NCBI GenBank assembly: GCA_034769895.1
Contig: JAWRYS010001443.1
Coordinates: 19,505 to 83,504 of the forward strand
DNA length: 64,000 nt
DNA from: Magicicada septendecula
Taxonomy: Eukaryota > Arthropoda > Insecta > Hemiptera > Cicadidae
Reading direction: 5' to 3'
The translations under genes were made by a program, and so were the position numbers. This document shows, one piece after another, positions 1 to 10,690 of this stretch; the stretch's first letter is position 1; each line of letters opens with the position of its first letter. A model generated the notes under the pieces. The model was given only the letters and a program-made list of their open reading frames with translations. It was not told the DNA's origin and ran no database searches.

Positions 1-1398
1 ATTTCTTCAATCTCTTGGAAGTGAGGTTTATTTCTTCAGTACCAAAGGTTCCTTATGTATGTTTGGTTTATATTGGCATTAATTTTGACTTCTTGTCCAT
101 TCAAGAAGAATCTTGGTTTAATTGTAAATCGGTTTCACCATCACCTTTAATGGAATTAGTTTGAAGAAGAAATTATTAATTCCGCTACTTTTGGGATGTG
201 TATAATTATATTTCCTGAAATCTGGTTCAGTAATTATTACTCAGTTTTGTTTTAATGGATTGGCTTTAATACATTAGATTTATTAAGGTTGATTCATTTT
301 TATTTTATTTTATTTTATGTTTAAATTTTTCTACTGAACTGTTCCCAATAGCATATAACAATCGAATGTTGAAATCAACAAAATTTCTTGCATTTTAGTT
401 ACCCTAACAACCATTACTTTCTGTCATTGGATAATATTTGATATCCTAGAGCCAGAATTAGAAAATATTACTACTCTTTTTTTAATAAAATACTCCATGC
501 TTGGAATTACACCAAATCACATAAAACTCTCACTTAATCTGCCTTATTAAACCATATATATTTTACTATAATTTCATCTGACTGGACTTATTAAAAAGGT
601 ATTAATTTCCTTTTACAAATATTAAATTTAGGCCTATTGGTTTTCTTACACCTGTTATAATTTAGTTTTGTTTTTAACTTAATTTTTCTTTACCTGACCT
701 ACTGTACAAATAGTCACTGGCTTATGGCCACTTACATCAATTTTAATTTCCTGGTTTCAATTCATTATATTATTTAGTTCATCATTGAACCCTTCATTGT
801 TTTTTAACATAACTATAAGAACTACTTGCCAACTTATTAACACTTATTGCCTTCCTGGCCAAGTTTACAAACATTATTTTAAACACCTTCATTAATCAAT
901 TAAAGTAAATACATTTAACATAATATCATAACTAATAAATGTACTTATACTTAATTATTTAAATACAATTTTAACATAAATAAATTGAGTACCTAGGACT
1001 TAGTACTTCCTTAAAGCAACAGCTCCACACTTACTATCCACAAAACATAAAATAAGTATCCTGTAAATACTACATCATACTACAGTACAACACCAAGTAC
1101 ATTTTATAACACATTAAATATTAATTGAACAGTATATTATACGCAACTCCTACACATTAAACTCCTCCCACTAGACTCAACGTTTATGTTTTACATCTCA
1201 TACTACTCATTACATATTTTAGATTTAGGTACACTTTTAAAGTTTTATTACTTAGTAACCTTACTAGGTACCTCTAATGCATTCTTCAGGTGAGATGGGC
1301 CCTCTTGTATTTAATTATAACAGGCTTTGGGCATTGTTTTAAATCATATGTACATAGTTTTTATGTAACGTCGGGGACTTCAACTCTGTTACGTTACA
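1..1398 (-). repeat. Ty3/gypsy LTR, partial (leftmost of four)
   Basis: This is the right-hand part (on the plus strand) of the same LTR seen complete at 6872-9376. It is cut by the window edge and ends in GTTACGTTACA at 1398, next to the polypurine tract. For a minus-strand element this is the 3' LTR of copy 1. It differs from the next LTR by scattered substitutions, for example near 55-90. No coding capacity is visible. Confidence 0.85.
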
Positions 1399-1487
1399 TA
1401 ATACTCCCCCTTCGAAAAAAGTTTATTTTGACTCAATGAAGTTTAGTAAAAATAAACTTATAGTTCGTCCCTGATCAGGTTATCCTT

Positions 1488-2700
1488 TTACTCATAGTAT
1501 TTTTTTATTTCCGTTTGGTTATAGGTACCCTTCACCCTATTATTTATTGGGTCAGATACCACGTATGTGTTGTTCTGATTGTCCTGGCTTATTACAAAAG
1601 GTCCAACATATAATAACAACAATTTTTTTGCTATTCCTTCAGAACTGCTTGGTTGCTGACGGTTTCTTATTAAAATTTTTTCGCCGACCGTGTATTTAAT
1701 GATGTTTTTTCGGGTAGCATTATGTTTTTTCCTTTTGGTTTCCAGTTTGTGGAGTAATCTATTATATACATGGGTAAGGTCAAGTTCTTCTTCGGGTCCT
1801 TCAGGGAATTGTATTAATTTGGTAATTTCTCGAGGTGGCAATTTTGAAAGCATCATTTGGTATGGCGTAACACCAATAGTTTCGTGATGAGCAATATTTA
1901 AAAAGGTTTCGGTTTCATTTATGAATTCACTCCATTTTCTATGATTGTCATAACAATAAGTACGGAGGACTCGCCCTACCTCTCTGAGTACCCTCTCCGC
2001 CGGATTACTACTAGGATGGTAAATTGAAGTTTTGTAGGTTTTAATTCCTCGATTTGACATTTCTAATTTCCATTTTCGACCCTTGAACTGGGTTCCATGG
2101 TCCGTTATTATAGAATATGGAGTGCCCACATCTATGAGGTACTTTTACGCTATTACTTTGATAATAACATTGGTGGATGCTTTACTGATAGGATACAGTT
2201 TAGTGTAACGTGTGAAATGGTCCAGGATGATTACAATATATTCATATCCGCGCCTGCCTCCACTACGTGGGAAAGGCCCGCAAATGTCAAGAAATGTTTT
2301 TTTCTAATTTCCTCTCTGAAGTAATTGTTATTAAAACCCCTTCCTTTCGCTCATTGTTTACCTTAACCCTTTGACATATTCCACATCTTTTTATTAATTC
2401 CCTTACCTTCTTGTTTAAACCCTTAATATATACATGCTCCTCCAGTGCCTTTACTACTTTGATGGAACCCATGTGTCAATACATTTGATGATAATTATTT
2501 ATTATTAATGACTCTGTAGATTTGGGAATGTACAATTTCCACTTATTTTTCACAACAGGGGATTTTATGAAAATTAACCCGTTATAGTTTTGATAATACT
2601 GCACAATTATAGTATCATTACTGATGAGGCGTTCTCGTATGGTGGATAATCTCTGATCCCTTGCCTGTTCTTCCTGAATTTTGGTTAATACTTCTACTAA
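1488..2700 (-). pseudogene. gypsy integrase, copy 1 (broken)
   Basis: Integrase region of Pol. The C-terminal 213 codons carry the second catalytic Asp (ITDHGTQF), the Glu 35 residues later (NPAER) and a GPF motif (YVGPFVI) typical of gypsy integrase C-terminal domains. Three lesions split the gene: an in-frame TAA just upstream at about 2145, a run of seven T's (plus strand, about 2297) that shifts frame next to the first catalytic Asp, and a TGA at 2476-2478 inside the HHCC zinc-binding domain. The zinc domain's CGIC pair is present. The TAA is in all three copies, the T7 run is shared with copy 3 and the TGA with copy 2. Confidence 0.85.
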
Positions 2701-4186
2701 TTCTTCTCTAGCATTACATGATATATTTTTCCAACGTCCTCCCTTTCAATTTCAAAAGTACCATTCTCCAGGTTCACTCTAGATAGAGCATCAGCTACAG
2801 TGTTCTGTTTACCTGGTACATATTCCCATGTTATGTTATATTCCTGGAGAGCCAATATCCAACGAGTTAATCTACCATGGCTTAGTTTGCACCTTTGTAT
2901 GAATGATATGGATTTATGGTCGGACCGTACTGTTAAAGGATAGCCTAATACATATGTGCGGAATTTACCGCATGCAAATACCACACTCAATAACTCCTTT
3001 TCCGTGACACTGTAATTTCTTTCACACTGATTTAATACCCTGCTGGCAAAACTTATTACTTGGTGGTCTCCTTCTTGATCTTCCTGGTACAGCTCAGCAC
3101 CCAGACTCACATCACTGGCGTCACAATTTATAAAAAATTTCTTATCAAAATCAGGATGATGCAGAATGATGTTTTGTAAACATTTTTCCTTAATTAAGAT
3201 GAATGCCTCATCATCTTCCTCCTTCCACTTCCATTTATGTTTAGATGACAGTAAGTGTTTAAATCTTGCTGCTAATTGGAAATAATTCCTTTGGAATTTC
3301 CGGTAGTAGTTGCACACTCCTAGGAATGATTGCAGCTGTCGAATGTTTTTAGGTCTGGGGAAGTTTTGAATAGCTTCCACTTTTTTAGGGGATGTTGATA
3401 ATCCATTTTCAGAGAGTATGAAACCTAGGAATTGTAATTGATTGGTTAATAATTTTGACTTATTCAATTTCAGAGTAATGTTGCTCTTTTCCAACTTGCT
3501 TAACACCATTTCCACACGTTGGCAATATTCCTCCCATGTGGTTGAATTTACCAATATATCATCTACATATACTGTTGTGAAGGCTAACACTTCTTTACCT
3601 AGGACCTGGTCCATGCATTTAATAAAAACCGCCACACAGTTTACTAATCCAAAAGGAAGACCTTTAAAATGATAATTCCTACCTTCAAATATAAAGGCGA
3701 CGTAATTTCTACTGTTGGGATGTAACTCCACCTGCCAGTATCCACAAACAGCATCCCAAATACTCATATACTTGCAATTCTTAAATTTCTTCATTAACTC
3801 TTCAATTTCGCCTGGTGGGTTCTATCATTTATTATATTTTTATTTATCTCCCTGGCGTCCAAACATAAGCGTACGGTACCGTTCTTTTTCTTTATGGCTA
3901 CTATAGGGCTGGTGTATGGTGATGAGCTATACTCAATTATGTCCTGTTCTATCATACTCTGTATTTCCCTTCTCACTGCTGGTTTTAGGGATTGGGGTAT
4001 AGGGTATGATTTCCTGTTAAAATTGATGGGTTGTTTAAACGACAATTCACAAATAAAATTCTTGGCCTTTCCTGGCAAATCCGAAAATACTTTTTTATAT
4101 CTGTTATAAATCTTTATTAATTGATTCTTTTGTTCAGGTGTTACTCCATTATTATTGGCAGTTTTAAACAAATAAATCTCTTGCAA
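2697..4186 (-). pseudogene. gypsy reverse transcriptase-RNase H, copy 1 (frameshifted)
   Basis: RT with the catalytic YVDD box (VYVDDILV) and RNase H beginning INCDASD. Against copies 2 and 3 one A is missing near 3817 (plus strand), so the first 130 codons lie in another frame from the remaining 365. The reading frame then closes about 30 codons before the integrase zinc domain, at a frame break common to all copies. No ATG begins this segment; it would be made as part of a Gag-Pol polyprotein. Confidence 0.88.
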
Positions 4187-4195
4187 TTTTTCTTT

Positions 4196-4864
4196 CTATT
4201 CATTCTCCTTAATACAGGCTAATTCCTCAAAAGGTGTTCTATATTTCATTTCATCATCACGCATTAGAGTAAAAGAATGTCGGTGGTGAGTGGCATTTTT
4301 ATGATCCACTATTTCACTTGACAATTCCCCATTTTCATGGTACAGGGTTATTTTTCTTCTGCCCATATCAATAATAGCTGAGTGGCGCCGCAGCGTATCA
4401 CACCCTAGCATCGCTTTAAATGGTAATCCTTGAGCTACCATAAACACCATAGGAATAATTTTACCTTCACTAGATACTTCCATATTTACTTGTTGCCGTA
4501 TTGTTTTATTTGGTCTGCCAGTAGCACCTATTATTACCATGTTATTAACTGGTAATGTTGGTATATTTTTCTTATACATCTCCCTTATTCGGTTATATTC
4601 TACTTTGTCCAGGAGTGACACGTTCGCGCCGGTATCAATCACCATCTCTGTCATAACTCCCTGCAATTCTGCCATTATATATATAATTTGATTGTCAGTT
4701 TTATTCTCTGACTGTAACCCTACTTCAGTTAAATCATTTCGTATGTCCTTTAAATAATTGTTCCTTGTAATGTTTATAATTTTGTTGTTTTCTTTTTGTG
4801 TTCGTACATACCCTTTCAATCCCAGCAGTGAGGGGTTACTTGATACTTCCACTGCTGTACTTAG
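4196..4864 (-). CDS. gypsy aspartic protease, copy 1 (Pol N-terminus)
   Basis: Retropepsin-type protease with active-site VIDTGANVSLLD. It has no ATG. It is entered from Gag by a -1 frameshift at the GGAAAAC heptamer (see 4823-4870), which leads into the frame that opens L-S-T-A-V-E-V. The frame ends with a TAG at 4196-4198, directly before RT in the same frame (except for the RT deletion of this copy); that TAG is present in all three copies. Confidence 0.85.
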   Translation of the reverse strand, partial: LSTAVEVSSNPSLLGLKGYVRTQKENNKIINITRNNYLKDIRNDLTEVGLQSENKTDNQIIYIMAELQGVMTEMVIDTGANVSLLDKVEYNRIREMYKKNIPTLPVNNMVIIGATGRPNKTIRQQVNMEVSSEGKIIPMVFMVAQGLPFKAMLGCDTLRRHSAIIDMGRRKITLYHENGELSSEIVDHKNATHHRHSFTLMRDDEMKYRTPFEELACIKENE

Positions 4865-4870
4865 TTTTCC
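4823..4870 (-). promoter_or_regulatory. -1 ribosomal frameshift signal, Gag-Pol, copy 1
   Basis: On the minus strand the last Gag codons read GTG GAA AAC TAA, giving the heptamer GGAAAAC immediately before the Gag stop. Six nucleotides further on, an 8-bp perfect stem (CAGCAGTG pairing with CACTGCTG, plus positions 4850-4857 and 4823-4830) encloses a 19-nt loop. Re-reading the final C of AAC gives exactly the protease frame. The heptamer resembles the GGAUUUA class of slip sites. The frame relation is seen; the function is inferred. Confidence 0.75.
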
Positions 4871-6786
4871 ACCCTATCCTGCGGACGATCGTCTCTAGCA
4901 GTGGTTCCTTGGTTGCCATCATCGGGTCTGAACTCTCTATGATTTTCTTGGTGTCTAGGTAGATCCTCCTCTCGACTTCTATTACCGGTTTGATTTCGTT
5001 GGTCGTTGTTTGCACGGTTATTATTCCAATAGTCTCTCCCGTTATCAAAATTCCTGCGGCCTGCGCTGTATCTGTTATTATTATAGTTATTATAATGATT
5101 GCTTAGGTAATGATTATTACGGTAACGATTATTTAAAAAATGGTCATTAACCCTTCGGTTATAATTAATATTGTTAAATCTATTTATTCCTGGACGCGAC
5201 TCTTGATTTGGCTCCTCCCTCCTATTGTTGGAATATTCACTTTGCCCTCGAGACCTTTGAAAATAGTCTTCCATTTCGTAACTGGCCAACAAGGTTTCCA
5301 TTGCTCCCACTGTCTTCACTTGTCCACTGCGTCTGGCACGAACTATCTCTTCTTCAAAATGGTAAGATAATTTATTTACTAAACATTCCTCTGGTATTCG
5401 CGGTTCCAAATGACGCGCCAAACACACCTTTCCCAAAAAGTAAGTAGTTGGGGACTGCTCTTGATTAATATTGAATCTCCCGTTGGTAGTGTTATCCCTA
5501 ATCATGTTCTGTACGGAATCCGATTAGTATTTCGACCTAAAAGCCTTTTTAAACTCTTCATATTTACTAGTTTCATTCCGGACCGCTGACCACCAATTAT
5601 CATTTATACTTTTAAAACAATCATCCAACAAACTTTTTATTATGTTCCATCGGGTCACCTTAATCCTACTAAACCATTCATCTATTCTCTCCAGAAATTC
5701 TATGGGGTTTCCTCTATAAATTTTGAAATTGATATTATCTTTTTGCTCAGGGGCTATGTGATGTGCCAGGTACATTGGTCGATTTTGTAAAATTTCTATT
5801 GACTCCTTTATATTAATCAATTCCTGATTCTGTATATTTTCGACAGTCCCCTAATTTTGATCCACCTGGGTTTTTATTTGTGTTATTTCGTTATTAACTA
5901 TTTCAATTCTCCCAGCTATATTAATTTGCACTTCGTCCAATTTCTCTTGGGTTTCTACTTCTACTTCTTTTATTCTAGTTTTGTTATTATTTTCCACTTG
6001 ATTAATTTTGGCCTCTACTTCCACTGCGAGTTGTACGATGGTTTCATCTGTCTTTTCCAGACCCACCTTAGTTTCAGTTATTTGCTGTCTTACTTCCTCT
6101 TCATAATTATCTACCCTTTTGTTAAGTGTTTCATTGACATTTGCAACCCTTTCATTGATGACTTCCCTCAACGCTTGGTTTTGTTCATTTATAATTTGCC
6201 GCAACCTCTTATTACTGTTTTCAATTTTCTCGTCTATTCGTTTGTTATTTTCCTGAATCTGCTTTAAGCTCTCATCGTTCCTGTCAAACCTGTCATTGAT
6301 TTGGTTTAAGCTTTCATTTATCAGCCGGTTATTCTCATCAGTTTCCTTTTTATTTTTGTCACACTTCTCATTCATTAGTTTGATTAAATTCTCACTCAAA
6401 ATTTCGTTTTGTTTCCTTGAGTTTTCGTTAATACTGTCTATTTTTTCATTAGTTTGTCTATTATCTTCTTTAATACTGTCTATTTTTTCATTAGTTTGTC
6501 TATTATCTTCTTTGATACTGTCTATTTTATTTTCTAGATTTTCTGTAGTTTGCTTTGAGTTTTCCTCCTGTTTCTTAAATTGTTCTGCCATGAACTTCAT
6601 CATGTCTTGACAATTTGGTTTTTCTCTGGCTACCGCTTTATATGGTTGGTCCCCTTGGGCATCCTCTTTATCGCTCGCCTGTTGTTCCATTTCGGTGTCT
6701 GTAACTACCTCTGCTTCTTCTTCCCGTCTATCTTCTTCTGTTTCTTGCTCCTTCTCCATCCTTTTAGAAACACCTCTAGTATTCAT
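4861..6786 (-). pseudogene. gypsy Gag, copy 1 (three in-frame segments)
   Basis: A single frame of about 640 codons from ATG at 6786 to TAA at 4861, interrupted by TAG at 5851-5853 and TAA at 5524-5526. Segment 1 (311 aa) is a charged coiled coil with two exact tandem copies of a 14-residue unit (KIDSIKEDNRQTNE). Segment 2 (98 aa) looks like the retrotransposon Gag fold (FKIYRGNP, FLERIDEWF). Segment 3 (214 aa) ends in an Asn/Arg-rich basic tail and has no CCHC zinc knuckle. The same two stops occur in copies 2 and 3. Confidence 0.8.
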
Positions 6787-6850
6787 TCCTGTACCTCTAA
6801 TAGTTGCCTGCTCCAGTTAAATAATAGCCTAATTTTTCACTTAACTAAGG

Positions 6851-6868
6851 TCCACTCGTTGAGCGCCA
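6851..6868 (-). other. Primer-binding site, gypsy copy 1
   Basis: The minus strand reads TGGCGCTCAACGAGTGGA three nucleotides inside the 5' LTR end (6872). TGG at this position is the expected complement of a tRNA 3' CCA end. The tRNA species is not assigned. Identical sites lie at 14829-14846 and 22808-22825. Confidence 0.7.
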
Positions 6869-6871
6869 ATT

Positions 6872-9376
6872 TGTAACTAAAAATCAACTTTGTTACTTTT
6901 TTACTTATGTGTTACTCCCGTGTATCAATGTTAAGTCCCACCTTGGATGCTTTAATTTGATATCAATATATTATATTGGTTGTATTTCTTATTTAATTAC
7001 AGTTACAGTTTGTAGTTAATTTAAAAAAATTTAAATTAACCAATTCGATCTCTTTAAAAGGAAAATATTTATTATGTTGTTGTAGATGCGACCTCCTGCA
7101 ACTCAATATTAATTTATAAAAAGAAAACAATTTTTTATTATATCGTTGCTGCAACTCGTATGTTGAACATCGTCCTGTGTTAATCAATTACTAAGTGTTT
7201 TACCAGAGTATAACGCTATATTACAGGTATCCTAGTTAATAATTCGGTAATTCTCTCCAACCCTATTCGGTCCGTATTATTTGAATTAATTCAAGTGTGG
7301 CGAAGAGAATACGTTAGTTCGGCACTCTCCCGTTTCCACCAGCTGTCTGCAACAAGCGCTGCTATTCGTAATTGACCCGCTTTTATAGGTTAGTTAGTTT
7401 CACTTGATAGTTTAATCACCTTCTTTATCTGTAAATTACTCCCCCATCAAAATACAATACCTATTCTGCAATAACACAGAACATCATTACATACAAGAAG
7501 GACTCTTTATTTATATTATTTTTTAATTTCCAACAGTCTTCCTCACAGTTTATCTGATCGTAATATCGATCGTACAATGCTGAATCGATTTGTTAGTGGA
7601 CTAGTACTGTATAATACAATTTAAATATAATTTTTGTTTATCTCTTATCCCAGGGTACGTGTGATTCTTTTAACGATTAGTAAGGCCAGGTAATGCAAAA
7701 TTAAGGTTACTAAGTATTACAAATTGTTATTAATTCTTAATGTATAAAATTAAATATAAGCTGGTGTTACCGTACAATGCGATTCTCAAGATAGCCGTGT
7801 CTGTTTACAGCCACATCAAGACGTACTGATGAGGTTACTTTTGACCAGAAAATGTGTCCAGATTATCAATAAAGGTGGAAAGGTGATGTCCCGGAGTGTA
7901 ACAGGAATTCTTCTGTTCTTCGTTCTTCTTCGCGATCCTCGTGGTTGTCGGTCCCAGTGGAATTGGTGTACTATTACAATTTCTTCAATCTCTTGGAAGT
8001 GAGGTTTATTTCTTCAGTACCAAAGGTTCCTTGTGTCTGTTTGTTTTATATTGGCATTAATTTAGACTTCTTGTCCATTCAAGAAGAATCTTGGTTTAAT
8101 TGTAAATCGGTTTCACCATCACCTTTAATGGAATTAGTTTGAAGAAGAAATTATTAATTCCGCTACTTTTGGGATGTGTATAATTATATTTCCTGAAATC
8201 TGGTTCAGTAATTATTACTCAGTTTTGTTTTAATGGATTGGCTTTAATACATTAGATTTATTAAGGTTGATTCATTTTTATTTTATTTTATTTTATGTTT
8301 AAATTTTTCTACTGAACTGTTCCCAATAGCATATAACAATCGAATGTTGAAATCAACAAAATTTCTTGCATTTTAGTTACCCTAACAACCATTACTTTCT
8401 GTCATTGGATAATATTTGATATCCTAGAGCCAGAATTAGAAAATATTACTACTCTTTTTTTAATAAAATACTCCATGCTTGGAATTACACCAAATCACAT
8501 AAAACTCTCACTTAATCTGCCTTATTAAACCATATATATTTTACTATAATTTCATCTGACTGGACTTATTAAAAAGGTATTAATTTCCTTTTACAAATAT
8601 TAAATTTAGGCCTATTGGTTTTCTTACACCTGTTATAATTTAGTTTTGTTTTTAACTTAATTTTTCTTTACCTGACCTACTGTACAAATAGTCACTGGCT
8701 TATGGCCACTTACATCAATTTTAATTTCCTGGTTTCAATTCATTATATTATTTAGTTCATCATTGAACCCTTCATTGTTTTTTAACATAACTATAAGAAC
8801 TACTTGCCAACTTATTAACACTTATTGCCTTCCTGGCCAAGTTTACAAACATTATTTTAAACACCTTCATTAATCAATTAAAGTAAATACATTTAACATA
8901 ATATCATAACTAATAAATGTACTTATACTTAATTATTTAAATACAATTTTAACATAAATAAATTGAGTACCTAGGACTTAGTACTTCCTTAAAGCAACAG
9001 CTCCACACTTACTATCCACAAAACATAAAATAAGTATCCTGTAAATACTACATCATACTACAGTACAACACCAAGTACATTTTATAACACATTAAATATT
9101 AATTGAACAGTATATTATACGCAACTCCTACACATTAAACTCCTCCCACTAGACTCAACGTTTATGTTTTACATCTCATACTACTCATTACATATTTTAG
9201 ATTTAGGTACACTTTTAATGTTTTATTACTTAGTAACCTTACTAGGTACCTCTAATGCATTCTTCAGGTGAGATGGGCCCTCTTGTATTTAATTATAACA
9301 GGCTTTGGGCATTGTTTTAAATCATATTTACATAGTTTTTATGTAACGTCGGGGACCTCAACTCTGTTACGTTACA
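6872..9376 (-). repeat. Ty3/gypsy LTR shared by copies 1 and 2
   Basis: Complete LTR of 2505 bp bounded by TGTAAC...GTTACA. It is flanked on the left by the primer-binding site of copy 1 and on the right by the polypurine tract of copy 2, so it serves as 5' LTR of one copy and 3' LTR of the next. No protein of known type was found in it. It is unusually long for an element whose internal region is 5.5 kb. Confidence 0.88.
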
Positions 9377-9465
9377 TAATACTCCCCCTTCGAAAAAAGT
9401 TTATTTTGACTCAATGAAGTTTAGTAAAAATAAACTTATAGTTCGTCCCTGATCAGGTTATCCTT

Positions 9466-10690
9466 TTACTCATAGTATTTTTTTATTTCCGTTTGGTTAT
9501 AGGTACCCTTCACCCTATTATTTATTGGGTCAGATACCACGTATGTGTTGTTCTGATTGTCCTGGCTTATTACAAAAGGTCCAACATATAATAACAACAA
9601 TTTCTTTGCTATTCCTTCAGAACTGCTTGGTTGCTGACGGTTTCTTATTAAAATTTTTTCGCCGACCGTGTATTTAATGATGTTTTTTCGGGTAGCATTA
9701 TGTTTTTTCCTTCTGGTTTCCAGTTTGTGGAGTAATCTATTATATACATGGGTAAGGTCAAGTTCTTCTTCGGGTCCTTCAGGGAATTGTATTAATTTGG
9801 TAATTTCTCGAGGTGGCAGTTTTGAAAGCATCATTTGGTATGGCGTAACACCAATAGTTTCGTGATGAGCAATATTTAAAAAGGTTTCGGTTTCATTTAT
9901 GAATTCACTCCATTTTCTATGATTGTCATAACAATAAGTACGGAGGACTCGCCCTACCTCTCTGAGTACCCTCTCCGCCGGATTACTACTAGGATGGTAA
10001 ATTGAAGTTTTGTAGGTTTTAATTCCTCGATTTGACATTTCTAATTTCCATTTTCGACCCTTGAACTGGGTTCCATGGTCCGTTATTATAGAATATGGAG
10101 TGCCCACATCTATGAGGTACTTTTACGCTATTACTTTGATAATAACATTGGTGGATGCTTTACTGATAGGATACAGTTTAGTGTAACGTGTGAAATGGTC
10201 CAGGATGATTACAATATATTCATATCCGCGCCTGCCTCCACTACGTGGGAAAGGCCCGCAAATGCCAAGAAATGTTTTTTCTAATTTCCTCTCTGAAGTA
10301 ATTGTTATTAAAACCCCTTCCTTTCGCTCATTGTTTACCTTAACCCTTTGACATATTCCACATCTTTTTATTAATTCCCTTACCTTCTTGTTTAAACCCT
10401 TAATATATACATGCTCCTCCAGTGCCTTTACTACTTTGATGGAACCCATGTGTCAATACATTTGATGATAATTATTTATTATTAATGACTCTGTAGATTT
10501 GGGAATGTACAATTTCCACTTATTTTTCACAACAGGGGATTTTATGAAAATTAACCCGTTATAGTTTTGATAATACTGCACAATTATAGTATCATTACTG
10601 ATGAGGCGTTCTCGTATGGTGGATAATCTCTGATCCCTTGCCTGTTCTTCCTGAATTTTGGTTAATACTTCTACTAATTCTTCTCTAGCA
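9466..10690 (-). pseudogene. gypsy integrase, copy 2 (stops, Asp to Gly)
   Basis: Integrase zinc domain (CGIC pair visible), core and GPF C-terminal domain in one frame, interrupted by TGA at 10453-10455 and TAA at 10123-10125. The run of T's near 10275 is six long here, which keeps the frame. The residue before ICGPFP is Gly (GGC), whereas copies 1 and 3 have GAC (Asp) at that codon; this is the position of the first catalytic Asp in the family. Second Asp and Glu are present (TDHGTQF, NPAER). Confidence 0.85.

Larger units (their letters stand above)
1399..6871 (-). mobile_element. Ty3/gypsy internal region, copy 1
   Basis: Internal region of 5473 bp between two LTRs, read on the minus strand. 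The order is primer-binding site (6851-6868), Gag, protease, RT-RNase H, integrase and polypurine tract (about 1401-1416, GAAGGGGGAGT on the minus strand). There is no env-like frame between integrase and LTR, only about 90 bp. This copy has a private 1-nt deletion in RT near 3817, in addition to the breaks shared by all copies. Confidence 0.9.

Noticed and set aside
1399-1487. Possible env gene between gypsy integrase and LTR
   Set aside because: Only about 90 bp separate integrase from the LTR; there is no room, and no membrane protein is visible elsewhere in the element.
5857-6876. Long plus-strand frames with many Phe and Leu opposite Gag (repeated at 13835 and 21814)
   Set aside because: They are the antisense of a Lys/Glu/Asn-rich coiled coil, which gives hydrophobic shadow frames. 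Gag on the minus strand explains the sequence.
7945-8142. 65-codon plus-strand frame in the gypsy LTR (also at 15923 and 23902)
   Set aside because: It is short, has no recognisable motif, and lies on the strand opposite to the element.
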